Source: Butyrivibrio sp. (GTDB taxonomy: Bacteria; Bacillota; Clostridia; Lachnospirales; Lachnospiraceae). Taken from it: a DNA stretch of 42,872 nucleotides. This document shows positions 18,247 to 27,919 of the stretch, in pieces (position 1 is the first letter of the stretch; every line of letters begins with the position of its first letter). The position numbers were made by a program, and so were the translations under genes. The stretch lies in the NCBI GenBank assembly GCA_023664865.1, contig JAMPEU010000023.1, forward strand, positions 1 to 42,872. The letters run 5' to 3'. The notes under the pieces were generated by a model that saw only the letters and a list, made by a program, of their open reading frames with translations, had not been told where the DNA came from and ran no database searches.

Positions 18247-19593
18247 TCAGACCATTTTCAGCATTTCCGACCTATCAACCGTATTGCCTAAAATTAATTC
18301 ATAATACTTTAATTGCTGCATCAATGGAGTTGCAAGCTCAATATAATCGCCATTTAACATCTGTTTCCAAACTGTTTGACTCCCTGGCAGGACAAACCCG
18401 CACTTGTCTACGCCTGTTAAAAGAACATAGGATAAAAGCTGATGGCAGTCAGCGCGAACAGCTCTATCATCCCGCTTATACTTCGCATCCAGAACCATAA
18501 CCGGCACTCCCGTGTTCTTATCGCAGATAATAATATCAGGAATGCAATAAGGCATTAAATGGATTCCGCCTACTGAATCTTCCGTGCTTGCTGCACCTTT
18601 CTGTAGAAATACTTTTTTTGAATAATCCTCTAAGTAATATTTATTAGGATCCAGCATCTCACGAAATATAGTTCTTACATAAAACTCAAATATAGTCTCC
18701 ATATTAATCATATATGGAATTGTATAAACGCTTCTTGCCACAGTGTCTCCATTCTCTGCAGTATAAGACATATACTTTTGGTTCAGAATACATTTTGCCA
18801 GCTTTAATAAAGGTTTGTAATATGTATATAATCCTGTCACACTCGCATTATTAAAATCCCGGTTTTTTATTGCAGTTAATTTCACGCTACGCAAAGCATT
18901 TAAGCAGTAATACAATCTGCTTACTATTCCAGATTCCATCTTAAACTTTCGCTCAATAGTATTTTTACATTTTAACAAAGTAGCTTTAAGTATTCTGTTC
19001 TCTATCACATCCGATGTAAAATCAATATATTTACAAAAAAATCTGTCATTTCTCCCATTAAAGGTGTTTTTCCGAATATTCTTTTGAATATCTATTTTTC
19101 CCCTAACCTTGGATATAAGATTTTCCTCCTTATGAATCATTTTCTTTTTTATGCCCTTTTTGCATAAAGAATAGCAGAGGTTAACAAAGCTCAAGGCATA
19201 CAAAATATCTGCATCACATCCTTGGTCTTGCGCCAGTTTGATTACAGGCTGGTCATAAAAAATCTTGAATAAATATTTTTTCTCAATTTCCATTTCCGCA
19301 AGATAATCGTCATATTCTGCATCCGTCATAACTTTCTCGAGCATTATCCAAGGATCAACATTATATTTTGGATTTATTACAACAATGTGTTCTTTCCCAT
19401 CTGTAGCCAGCGTTCTTCCATTTGCGCCATATAATCGCCCTACTCCCACATAGCCGCTGGTCCACAGATTTCCGTTATAAATATGCAATCCGAAATTTTC
19501 ATCTCTGGACATATCAATCCCTTTAAAAAAAGAGTCGTTTCTATTTAATTGTGACCAATCCTCTAATTTACGCAAAATTATTCTATCAGCCAT
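18247..19593 (-). CDS. mcrC: McrC-like nuclease subunit of an McrBC restriction system
   Basis: A 448-residue McrC homologue. The N-terminal part is the McrB-contacting region. The C-terminal third has the PD-(D/E)XK site: YCIPDIIICDKNTG followed by PVMVLDAKYKRDD, then HQLLSYVLLTG. It would cleave DNA when the McrB ring translocates. The frame extends three codons further to 19602, but AAGGATGG is well spaced only for the ATG at 19593. It starts 14 bp after the mcrB stop, so they are one operon. No truncation is seen. McrBC systems usually cut DNA with modified cytosine; the target of this variant is unknown. Confidence 0.88.
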   Translation of the reverse strand: MADRIILRKLEDWSQLNRNDSFFKGIDMSRDENFGLHIYNGNLWTSGYVGVGRLYGANGRTLATDGKEHIVVINPKYNVDPWIMLEKVMTDAEYDDYLAEMEIEKKYLFKIFYDQPVIKLAQDQGCDADILYALSFVNLCYSLCKKGIKKKMIHKEENLISKVRGKIDIQKNIRKNTFNGRNDRFFCKYIDFTSDVIENRILKATLLKCKNTIERKFKMESGIVSRLYYCLNALRSVKLTAIKNRDFNNASVTGLYTYYKPLLKLAKCILNQKYMSYTAENGDTVARSVYTIPYMINMETIFEFYVRTIFREMLDPNKYYLEDYSKKVFLQKGAASTEDSVGGIHLMPYCIPDIIICDKNTGVPVMVLDAKYKRDDRAVRADCHQLLSYVLLTGVDKCGFVLPGSQTVWKQMLNGDYIELATPLMQQLKYYELILGNTVDRSEMLKMV

Positions 19594-19607
19594 ACGCGCC
19601 ATCCTTT

Positions 19608-22535
19608 TTAATAGTTAAGAGCATCACATAGTTTCTCAATGAAATCAGATATATATTTATTATCAATAATCTCTCCTTTTGCGTTATGTTCTCCAAAATA
19701 TTTAATAAACAGCATAATGTTTTCACCTAGCTTTTTTATTCTATCGTCTCCTGCTGCCGCTGAAATATCGGCTATGGAATTTTCATTATTAATCAAGTCC
19801 TCAAAAGAGTCTATGATTCCATCTTTAACATATTCCCGAAGAATTGGTACAACTTGGAATATAAATTTTCCTACCATTTCATTTATGTAATCAGTCCGTT
19901 CCCTATAGTGCCTCAAGAAATATGTATGTCCGATTCTCACATCGCTTCGCTGATATTCTTCGTTAAAGAATCTGTCGCCTTCAAAAAGATATCCAACGGC
20001 ATCAAATAATAATGCTTCTATACAATCATCATCTGTGCGCCCGGAAATATTGTGATAACAAGACAAAACAACATCTTTCTGCGCCGGGCTGTCAATGAAG
20101 ATAAATCTCCTTCGGATAGCATAGTCGATGGCATCTATAGATTTATCTGCTGTATTCATCGTTCCAATGATAAACAGATTCTTACCCAACACGATGTCCT
20201 TGCTATTAGAGCCCTGAACTTTATCTGATACCTCGTAAGGAGTCGATACCTTGCTGTCTCTATATTCCAAGCCATATATTAACTCGCCAAAAACAGTGGC
20301 AAGATTAGCCCTGTTTATCTCATCGATAATCAAGTAAAATTTAGGCGCTGCTGCTCCCTTGCCTGCATCATTTTCAGCCAATTTGGCAAACTCTGCTATT
20401 TTACCCAAAATTCTATTCACCGAAGAATATGTGGGTATGCCATTAACCGGCTTTACCTCAATGCCGCGTATGAAATCCTCATAACCATATGAAGGATGAA
20501 ACTGTACCAAATCCCAGCCTCCTGATTTTAACTTGAGAGATGCACTAGGCTTGTCATAATCTTCTGCCGTTAATTTATAAGGCTCTAACTCTTTTGAAAT
20601 CTGCTCCTGATTTGCCGTCTGGGTAGCAAAAACTGTTGATGCCGGATTTAACTGTTTCAGCACAAACTTTTTGCTTTCAAATGTTTTTGAGGTTCCGGGA
20701 GGTCCCTGGAATATCATTTGACGAACCCCTATGCTTTCCATTATTTGTTGGTAATCTTTCAAATCCACCATTGTACTCACTCCTTTAATCTCTATAGACT
20801 TTATCGCACCCGTAATATTATACAGATTTTCATATGTATTTATTGAAACCCTCATTGTTCCTGATGCAAGATTGGCAAAGCTATTGTAATCCACCTCCAG
20901 CCGTGTCCCCGCCGAATTCCATAGGGTCTTTATATTCAAAGCTGCTTCCGTTAATCTTCTAAGTTTCGCATCTGATCCCGCTACCGCCTGTGCCTCCACA
21001 TTTTTTAGCTCCCAATATTCCTTCTCAAAGCCAACTAACTTATAAATATCTCCATATTCCGAATTCGCCCCTGCCATCAACATCAAACTTGTTTTATATG
21101 CTGTCAAATATGCATGCACTAAATGATATAAAGCACAATAAATGGAGGCAGTATTCTCATGAGCATGAATAATCCGAGTGTTAGTGTCAAACCCGGTATT
21201 TCTAAAGGCATTTAATGGTATATATTTTCTCGTTGTTCCATCCAAAAGCGTCACCTCATATGCAGGGGCATCATTACTGCCCATCCACCTTCCGGTTCTA
21301 CAAGAATTTGATGAATAATATGAACGAGTATTATTTGAAACGCTTGTCAAATAACCATAATTTTCATTTTGCTCAGCTTCCACCAAAAATGCGGCATAAG
21401 TTCCCGGCTCAGTCCTATGCTCAAATCTTACAACATTAATATTCAGTAAAATGTCTGAAAGCGCCTTATCTATAGGAAACACATTATTAGTAAAAACAGC
21501 ATCAATTATGCTTTCTATCATGGTCCTATGTTCTCTACATCCATCGGGAATAATTGTATTTTGGAAGTAGTCAAAAGAATCACTCAAATTAAAATTCGGA
21601 ACAGTCTGCCGTGTCTTATATAATATCTTTTGAACGCCCACGTTATTTATAATTTGTTCACGCCCGACATTGATCTGATTCGTAATATTATCATAAAGCT
21701 CCTTCAAATCCTGCTGCGTCGCTGTAAGAATTCCTGACATTTGCATATCCACCAGATATGGATATAACTGGTATTCAAACTTCTGACGTATCCTCGTCAA
21801 AATATCAATTTGATTTCCATTTCTTTCAACCATTAGCATTCCATGACCTGGCATATAGTTTTCTTTTTGAATCATAGGGTCACTTAAGATATGTCCATTG
21901 ACAAAATTACAAATTGCCGCAAACACATTAAGAACCTGCATTTTTATTGACTCCGTCAGACACGACTCATAAAACCTATTAAGAACCTCGCTGCTTGAAA
22001 TTAATTCTTTCTCATAATCAAATCTTCTCCTTAGGGCATACTCCATGCGATTGCCATATAAATCCTGACATTCAGTAATAATAATTATCACATTATCCGG
22101 AATAACAATGGTATTTCCGTCACATAAACTTACAGGCTGATTCCTATATTCCATTGCATATAAAAGATTTCCCAGAAGGTTTCCGACATCAGCTCGTCCA
22201 ATATCATCAAGAATTATAAAATATAAATCAAGTTTACCTATCGCCCTGTCGCATAGTTGTTTTATCCTCTTCTCAGCATAATCCATTGTCAAGTTTCCAG
22301 CCGACATGGTTTCAATTCCATAAACTATATCTTCATAAGTCATTGAAGGATGGATTTGAATAAACTCGACATAATCACTTTGTATATACGTTTCAATCTT
22401 GTCAATATCCGCTTGAATATCCTTGGTATATACATCTTCTATCGGCAATCCGTCATGTCCTACATAATAGGCTATTGCTCTTGAAATAATTGTTTTCCCC
22501 GTTCCCGGGCCTCCTGTAATCAAAATATTTCTCAT
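19608..22535 (-). CDS. mcrB: McrB-like GTPase/ATPase with two AAA+ modules
   Basis: A 975-residue protein with two related AAA+ modules. Module 1: Walker A GGPGTGKT (8-15), HPSMTYEDIVYGIE (62-75), Walker B FIILDDIGRAD (106-116) and ALRRRFDYE, but ITECQDLYG where MNTAD is expected. Module 2: Walker A GPPGTSKT (611-618), HPSYGYEDFIRGIE, Walker B YLIIDEINRAN (734-744), the McrB signature MNTADKS (793-799) and AIRRRFIFI. The 400 residues between them probably hold the DNA-recognition or linker region. The protein starts directly with an AAA module, with no N-terminal DNA-binding domain as in E. coli McrB. Its ATG overlaps the methylase stop by 4 bp, so translation is coupled. Confidence 0.85.
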   Translation of the reverse strand: MRNILITGGPGTGKTIISRAIAYYVGHDGLPIEDVYTKDIQADIDKIETYIQSDYVEFIQIHPSMTYEDIVYGIETMSAGNLTMDYAEKRIKQLCDRAIGKLDLYFIILDDIGRADVGNLLGNLLYAMEYRNQPVSLCDGNTIVIPDNVIIIITECQDLYGNRMEYALRRRFDYEKELISSSEVLNRFYESCLTESIKMQVLNVFAAICNFVNGHILSDPMIQKENYMPGHGMLMVERNGNQIDILTRIRQKFEYQLYPYLVDMQMSGILTATQQDLKELYDNITNQINVGREQIINNVGVQKILYKTRQTVPNFNLSDSFDYFQNTIIPDGCREHRTMIESIIDAVFTNNVFPIDKALSDILLNINVVRFEHRTEPGTYAAFLVEAEQNENYGYLTSVSNNTRSYYSSNSCRTGRWMGSNDAPAYEVTLLDGTTRKYIPLNAFRNTGFDTNTRIIHAHENTASIYCALYHLVHAYLTAYKTSLMLMAGANSEYGDIYKLVGFEKEYWELKNVEAQAVAGSDAKLRRLTEAALNIKTLWNSAGTRLEVDYNSFANLASGTMRVSINTYENLYNITGAIKSIEIKGVSTMVDLKDYQQIMESIGVRQMIFQGPPGTSKTFESKKFVLKQLNPASTVFATQTANQEQISKELEPYKLTAEDYDKPSASLKLKSGGWDLVQFHPSYGYEDFIRGIEVKPVNGIPTYSSVNRILGKIAEFAKLAENDAGKGAAAPKFYLIIDEINRANLATVFGELIYGLEYRDSKVSTPYEVSDKVQGSNSKDIVLGKNLFIIGTMNTADKSIDAIDYAIRRRFIFIDSPAQKDVVLSCYHNISGRTDDDCIEALLFDAVGYLFEGDRFFNEEYQRSDVRIGHTYFLRHYRERTDYINEMVGKFIFQVVPILREYVKDGIIDSFEDLINNENSIADISAAAGDDRIKKLGENIMLFIKYFGEHNAKGEIIDNKYISDFIEKLCDALNY

Positions 22536-24178
22536 AAACCGTCACCGCTCTCATTTGTTTCAACGCCAGCGCCAATTCTATATCGATACGCAAAATTCTT
22601 TATGTACAGCCCTTCTTCTTCAGATAAACCATATAAGGCATTGATATAGTCATCAATTTGATGGATTGTATCTACGCACTCTTTATGTTTATACTCATAT
22701 TCCGTCTGTTTCGTACCCACATATAATTTTGTTTCTTCTAATCGTTTCTCCAAAGCAGCCGCCAATTTATTCACTTCTGTAAAATCATCAATTTCCGGCA
22801 CCTTAAATCCATACAATTCCTTTCTTGTTATATGCCAGCAGTCAGATACGCAAATCCAATACCACCAGAACAGGGACGAGTTTAACAAGCACATGCAGAA
22901 AGCAGCATAGTCTTGATTTTTACATTTGAATGTTTTATATTCAGCGCCTGTATGTTCCTTCAAGAAAGCCTTAATCCAAAATGTCGCCCTCATATTCAGA
23001 TATAGCTGTTTGCCATCTTTTTCAAGCAAATTTATAATCGATGTCTTAAACCTGATTAACCTCTTATACACGGAAACGTCAATCTTTGTCCCTAATTTAG
23101 GGATATACTCATTCTCCACATAATCATTTTTCACAACTTCAGCAGTATTGAACAAATTATGTCTTTCTTCTTTATACCAATATCTGTAATTTCCCGTGTA
23201 TATATCACGCGCCCCATTGTTATTCCTTCCAAACAGAATGCAGAGTTTCTGATGCACAGAAACAAATAAGCAATCAGGCCTATCTGAATAACTTAAAATG
23301 TACTGTTCCGGCACTGTAGCATATAACTCATCACGAATTTTCCCCATTCTTGGCGTTGAAACATAAGACAATGGAATAACGAACCCTAAAACTCCATTCG
23401 GTTTTAACTGCAATGAAGCATTCTCCAGTACATTGGCATATATGTTTCCATATCTTTTTTCCGGAAACGACTCACTTTTTGCATCCTCTATATATGGCGG
23501 ATTTCCTATAATGATGTCATACTTATTCTCCTCGTTTGGCTTGTGTTCCACATAATCATAACATTTATAACAACTATTGAGGACATCTGCAAGCCCTTTT
23601 ATTTTGGCTGCTCCATGTCTATAAAGCACGCAAAGGAAAAGGCGGATTTTTGTAATGGTTACTGAATCTTTATTTAAATCATTGCCATTTATAGACTCAA
23701 CTACTTTTTTAATTATATCCTTTGTAACCTCTATATGATTTAAATCAAGCAAATCCAGCTTAAGCTCCAAGGCTGCAAGCAGGAAAACGCCGGAACCACA
23801 TGTTGGGTCATACACTGTTTTATCATAGCATAATGTACTGCATGGGATTCCGCTTAAATCTGATACATGAAGATTATTTGGGCAAAATCCTTGGCAGGCC
23901 ATTTTCACACTGTTAATCAATATGAACTTTACAACATCTAAAGGGGTATAATATACGCCCTTATTCTTTCTTATAGTCTCTTTTTCATTTAGGGTTGACA
24001 ATGACTCCTGCATTTCCTCATATGAACAAGGTTTATTTGGATAATCATCAAAAAACATTGAACCGCCCATAATAGTATTGATTTCTTTGTGGATTACCGC
24101 CAACTCATTATCGCCATAGTTTTGCTTTAAATATCCGTTTATTATTTTCAAGGCATTAATCAACATATCGTTTGCCAT
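22532..24178 (-). CDS. N6-adenine DNA methyltransferase (Eco57I/type IIG-like)
   Basis: A 548-residue gamma-class adenine methylase. It has KGVYYTPLDVVKFI, motif I YDPTCGSGVFLLAALE (DPTCGSG at 124-130, AdoMet binding) and catalytic motif IV IIIGNPPYIED (NPPY 226-229). A C-terminal region with FWIKAFLKEH and WHITRKELYGFKVPEI looks like a target-recognition half. It would methylate adenine in a specific sequence. The frame is open up to 24220; the ATG at 24178 follows GGTAGGTG, and 24193 is an alternative. It leads the operon with mcrB and mcrC (4-bp overlap). Pairing of an adenine methylase with McrBC, which normally attacks modified DNA, suggests a self-marking arrangement like LlaJI-type systems, or a BREX-like modification step. 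Confidence 0.88.
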   Translation of the reverse strand: MANDMLINALKIINGYLKQNYGDNELAVIHKEINTIMGGSMFFDDYPNKPCSYEEMQESLSTLNEKETIRKNKGVYYTPLDVVKFILINSVKMACQGFCPNNLHVSDLSGIPCSTLCYDKTVYDPTCGSGVFLLAALELKLDLLDLNHIEVTKDIIKKVVESINGNDLNKDSVTITKIRLFLCVLYRHGAAKIKGLADVLNSCYKCYDYVEHKPNEENKYDIIIGNPPYIEDAKSESFPEKRYGNIYANVLENASLQLKPNGVLGFVIPLSYVSTPRMGKIRDELYATVPEQYILSYSDRPDCLFVSVHQKLCILFGRNNNGARDIYTGNYRYWYKEERHNLFNTAEVVKNDYVENEYIPKLGTKIDVSVYKRLIRFKTSIINLLEKDGKQLYLNMRATFWIKAFLKEHTGAEYKTFKCKNQDYAAFCMCLLNSSLFWWYWICVSDCWHITRKELYGFKVPEIDDFTEVNKLAAALEKRLEETKLYVGTKQTEYEYKHKECVDTIHQIDDYINALYGLSEEEGLYIKNFAYRYRIGAGVETNESGDGL

Positions 24179-24216
24179 TTTGCACCTACCCATAAAATAA
24201 ATCCTATAATAGTATA

Positions 24217-26511
24217 TCACTTCCCCTTCAAAAACCCAACCAACATCTCCGTCAGCGTCGCAACTTCTATAGGCTTTGAAACATGGGCGTCCATCCCCGC
24301 TGCAAATGCTTCCGCTTTATCTTCTTCAAACGCATTTGCCGTCATGGCAATGATGGGAATCGTGGCTTTTTCTTTATCTTCCAGCGCGCGAATCGCCCTT
24401 GTCGCCTCATATCCGTTCATAACGGGCATCTGTACGTCCATAAGGACTGCAAAATAATATCCGGGTTCGGATTTTTTCAACATTTCCACGGCTTCCTGTC
24501 CATTTGTCGCCACGTCAAGCTGTATACCCTCGCTGCCAAGAATCTCCACCATAATCTCTGCATTCAGTTCCACATCCTCAGCCATGAGTAGCCGCATGCC
24601 ATTAAGCTGCGATACTTCTTCCTCAGAAGGCGTTTCTGCTTTTCCATCGCCCGCAACCATAGCCTTATCTCCAAGAGACCGTTCTATATGTGGTGTGGAC
24701 ACCGTTTTATCTGCAAGCTTAAGCGGCAGCGAAATAATAAATTCCGTCCCCTTGCCAAGTTCGCTTTCCACACGAATATTGCCGCCCATCATCTCCACAA
24801 TGTTCTTGGTAATTGCCAGACCTAACCCTGTTCCCTGAATTTTGCTGACTGTAGAGTTATATTCACGGCTGAATACGTCAAACACATGGGGCAGATACTC
24901 TTTACTCATGCCGATGCCTGTGTCCTTTACGGATATTTCATAATTACCGACTGCCAGATCTTCCGAGGCAAGCTCTTTTATCGAAAGCGTAACACTGCCA
25001 CCCGCGTTGGTGTATTTTACCGCATTGCCTAAAATATTAATCAAAACCTGGTTGAATCGCAGGGAATCCACAATAATATCCTCATGCTCGATGCTGCCCG
25101 TTTCCACAAAAAACGCCAGATTCTTCGCATTCATCTGCGTCCCGACCATATTTACCAGATTATGTATGATTACAGGCAGGCTGCACTCCTGTTCCTGCAG
25201 CTGGATTTTCCCGCTCTCAATTTTCGACATATCAAGAATGTCATTTATCAGCGACAGCAAATGGTTGCTGGAGGCGGCGATTTTATTTAAGCAGTCCTGT
25301 ACTTTCTCGCTATTGCCTATATGCGAATTAGCAATCACGGTAAAGCCGATGATGGCGTTCATCGGCGTACGGATATCGTGGGACATATTGGAAAGAAATT
25401 CAGATTTCGCCCTGTTGGCACGCTCCGCTCCTTCTTTTGCCTCCTGCAGCATTTCGTTATACTTTTCCAGTTTACGGTTTGCCTCCTGCTGCTGGCTAAT
25501 CATCTGTCTGTCCGCATTTCTCTTTACCATGGAACGGAAGATAAAGCCAAACAGCCCTGCCATAACCAGCGCGACCACCAGAAAATAGCCGATGGTTATC
25601 GCCAAATAACTGCCCATATTCGTACTCAAAACTTTAGTAGGGACAAACAGGAGCAGCGAATTTTTCGTAAGCCCCGCGGTGCTGACAAAATAATTCGTTC
25701 CATCAGGATAAACAAATTCCATGCACCTTGAAGACTGGTTCTGCAGGGCGTCCTGTAAATCCGCAGCCGTTCCGCCGCGGATGTATCTGCAGCCGCCAAG
25801 CGTCTCCATAATATCGGCAGTTTCAATAAAATGTTTTCCGAAGGTGTGCTGGTATATGCGCTCATTGTCCGACCTGACCATATAAGTCATGCAGTTTTCA
25901 CCAAAACCGGAAACATTAATCATTTCCTGCACATTTTCCATATTCACGGCAATGGCTAGAAAAGTAAGGGTAATCCCTGTATCGCCGACTACATAAGGCT
26001 CAGGCAGCCTTTGCACGCAGCATAGGTAGGTATTGATGGTATCGTATGGGAGCGTCATAACGCCGCTGTCCATCTCCCAGCTGCCCTCCGGGTGTGCCTG
26101 CCCCGTCCATTTTCCCGACCTTGTTGCCGTATAGTAATTAACATCTTTATCAAACGCTATGAGAACGGTATCATCATTAAACGCTGTTTCCGAAAGTTCC
26201 TTTAATACTGCGGACAGTTCCTCTGTGTCTGCAATATCGCTGTTATATATATATGCGGTAGCCATCTTCACGTTTTCCCTTGCCGTTTCCGTGATGGTGT
26301 CAATCTGGTCCGCCACTTTCTGCGTGATTTCCGTAAGATGGGAACTTCTTTCCTCAAACAGCTGCTCCTGTATATAATAATAATAGAATACGGTGCTGCA
26401 TATAATCACAAGGAAAACAAGCGCCGGTACGACAATATCACCTATACGCCTGTTTTTCCCTAAGTCCTTTTCCTGTTCTTGAAGGTTTTCTTTCAGCCGA
26501 GAACCAGCCAT
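24217..26511 (-). CDS. Hybrid sensor histidine kinase/response regulator
   Basis: A 764-residue membrane protein. Order: TM1 ([20 protein letters not shown]), an extracytoplasmic Cache-like sensor of about 280 residues, TM2 ([17 protein letters not shown]), a coiled linker, HisKA with [19 protein letters not shown], HATPase (N-box [16 protein letters not shown]1 DTGIGM, G2 GTGLGLAI), and a C-terminal receiver with the acidic pair AEDVE and the phospho-site [11 protein letters not shown]. No DNA-binding output is present. The frame extends 15 codons upstream to 26556, but AAGGAG lies 9 nt before the ATG at 26511. It follows the solute-binding lipoprotein gene by 46 bp, so they are likely one operon in which the lipoprotein presents a ligand to the sensor. 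Confidence 0.9.
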   Translation of the reverse strand: MAGSRLKENLQEQEKDLGKNRRIGDIVVPALVFLVIICSTVFYYYYIQEQLFEERSSHLTEITQKVADQIDTITETARENVKMATAYIYNSDIADTEELSAVLKELSETAFNDDTVLIAFDKDVNYYTATRSGKWTGQAHPEGSWEMDSGVMTLPYDTINTYLCCVQRLPEPYVVGDTGITLTFLAIAVNMENVQEMINVSGFGENCMTYMVRSDNERIYQHTFGKHFIETADIMETLGGCRYIRGGTAADLQDALQNQSSRCMEFVYPDGTNYFVSTAGLTKNSLLLFVPTKVLSTNMGSYLAITIGYFLVVALVMAGLFGFIFRSMVKRNADRQMISQQQEANRKLEKYNEMLQEAKEGAERANRAKSEFLSNMSHDIRTPMNAIIGFTVIANSHIGNSEKVQDCLNKIAASSNHLLSLINDILDMSKIESGKIQLQEQECSLPVIIHNLVNMVGTQMNAKNLAFFVETGSIEHEDIIVDSLRFNQVLINILGNAVKYTNAGGSVTLSIKELASEDLAVGNYEISVKDTGIGMSKEYLPHVFDVFSREYNSTVSKIQGTGLGLAITKNIVEMMGGNIRVESELGKGTEFIISLPLKLADKTVSTPHIERSLGDKAMVAGDGKAETPSEEEVSQLNGMRLLMAEDVELNAEIMVEILGSEGIQLDVATNGQEAVEMLKKSEPGYYFAVLMDVQMPVMNGYEATRAIRALEDKEKATIPIIAMTANAFEEDKAEAFAAGMDAHVSKPIEVATLTEMLVGFLKGK

Positions 26512-26557
26512 ATTCCCACTCTCCTTATTTATAACAATAACATTCTCGCATGACATG

Positions 26558-27898
26558 CTATTGTTTCAACGTTTCCGTAAACAGCCCGTTCAACTCCTCT
26601 TCCGCTTCAGCCGCCGCAGCCTCCACGTCAACGCCGTTTAACACAATATCCTGAAACATGCTTTCAATGACTCCGCTGCTGGTTATGATGCCCGCCTGCA
26701 GATTCGGTCCATGCTCAAAGCCTAACGCCATTCCATTTAACATTGCCTCCCTTATAACAGCCTCTTCTTCGGCAAACTGCTTGCGGACGTCATTGCTCTG
26801 ATACTGCTCCGTGCTGGAAATTCCGCGTATGGACGGCAGCATCCCCACGGGAACCGAGTCCAGAAAGTCGATGTAGTTCTCTTCTTCAAAGAGAAATTGC
26901 AAAAATCTCCTACAGATTTCCACATTTTCCGCGTCCTTATACATAACAAGGGGAATATGTGAAACAACCGCGCTGTAATAATCATCCTCCTGATTCATGC
27001 GGGGAAGCGGTGCGCAGGAAATAGATTCCAACAAGTCTTCCCTGCTCCCGGCAACTCCTGAAATATGAAAGCCGGAATTAAAATCAAACGCCGTCTTACC
27101 CTCATAAAAAAGCGCCGCCTGCTCTGTCACGGTATAGTCTATCGTCTCTTTAGGCGAACAAACTTCATACATCTTCACCCAATAGCGAATGCCCTCCAAC
27201 GCAAGGTCACTGGTCAGATTTGCCGTCAGGTCGTCATTTAAAAGGCTGCCACCTCCGGATTGCACATACATATGCAGATTTATCGCGGACATAAAATCTT
27301 TCGGACTCATGGAGACGGGACAGCCGTAAACTCCCTGCCCTTCATCGGTTACAGCACACGCCGCCTCATATAGCTCTTCCCATGTAGAAGGCACCGAAAG
27401 CCCTTTTGCGTCCAGCAAATCCTTACGATACCACATTACATAAGCATGGGAATAGTAGGGAACTCCGTATACCTTATCCCCGTGGGTAAGTTCGCTAAGC
27501 ACGTTGTCGGAAAACCGGCCTCTTCCAATAGCATCAATCACCTCATCTGCAGGCTGCAAAATCCCGGCGTTTACCAGTTCCTCTACCTCATACATATTGC
27601 ATGCCGTACTGATATCGGGGAGATTGCCGTTTTCCATCCCTTCTTTCCATCTGACCTTAAAGTCTGACCAAGACATTGTTTCCACATTTAGCTTGACATT
27701 GGGGTATCTTTTCTCAAATTTTGCCACGGCTCTATCTACCGCCTCCATTCGGGCACCCTGTACAAAGCTGTGCCAGAAGGTGATTTCACCGCTTAGAGAC
27801 TCGTCTACCACAGTATTTTCTTCATTTCCCGCCGTACCGCATGAGATTACGCTAAAAGCCATTACTAATATCAATAATAACGAAACTGTTTTTTTCAA
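26558..27898 (-). CDS. Extracellular solute-binding lipoprotein (ABC family 1)
   Basis: A 446-residue lipoprotein. The signal peptide [15 protein letters not shown] is followed by a lipobox ending SVISC (Cys 20). The mature part has the sugar-binding family 1 start [20 protein letters not shown] and later [20 protein letters not shown]. The start is a TTG at 27898 with AAGGGGAAA upstream. No ABC permease genes are adjacent. Instead it lies between a Fic gene (21-bp gap upstream) and a hybrid sensor kinase (46-bp gap downstream), so it probably senses a ligand for the kinase rather than feeding a transporter. The ligand is unknown; a sugar or oligosaccharide is the family default. Confidence 0.88.
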   Translation of the reverse strand: MKKTVSLLLILVMAFSVISCGTAGNEENTVVDESLSGEITFWHSFVQGARMEAVDRAVAKFEKRYPNVKLNVETMSWSDFKVRWKEGMENGNLPDISTACNMYEVEELVNAGILQPADEVIDAIGRGRFSDNVLSELTHGDKVYGVPYYSHAYVMWYRKDLLDAKGLSVPSTWEELYEAACAVTDEGQGVYGCPVSMSPKDFMSAINLHMYVQSGGGSLLNDDLTANLTSDLALEGIRYWVKMYEVCSPKETIDYTVTEQAALFYEGKTAFDFNSGFHISGVAGSREDLLESISCAPLPRMNQEDDYYSAVVSHIPLVMYKDAENVEICRRFLQFLFEEENYIDFLDSVPVGMLPSIRGISSTEQYQSNDVRKQFAEEEAVIREAMLNGMALGFEHGPNLQAGIITSSGVIESMFQDIVLNGVDVEAAAAEAEEELNGLFTETLKQ

Positions 27899-27919
27899 AT
27901 TTTATTTCCCCTTTTCCGA

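Noticed and set aside
24178-24220. Overlap of the methylase frame with the hybrid kinase stop
   Set aside because: The extra 14 codons upstream of the ATG at 24178 lack a ribosome site; the real genes probably do not overlap.
25007-25588. Long rightward 193-codon frame
   Set aside because: Entirely antisense to the hybrid kinase catalytic region, without start signals or family similarity.
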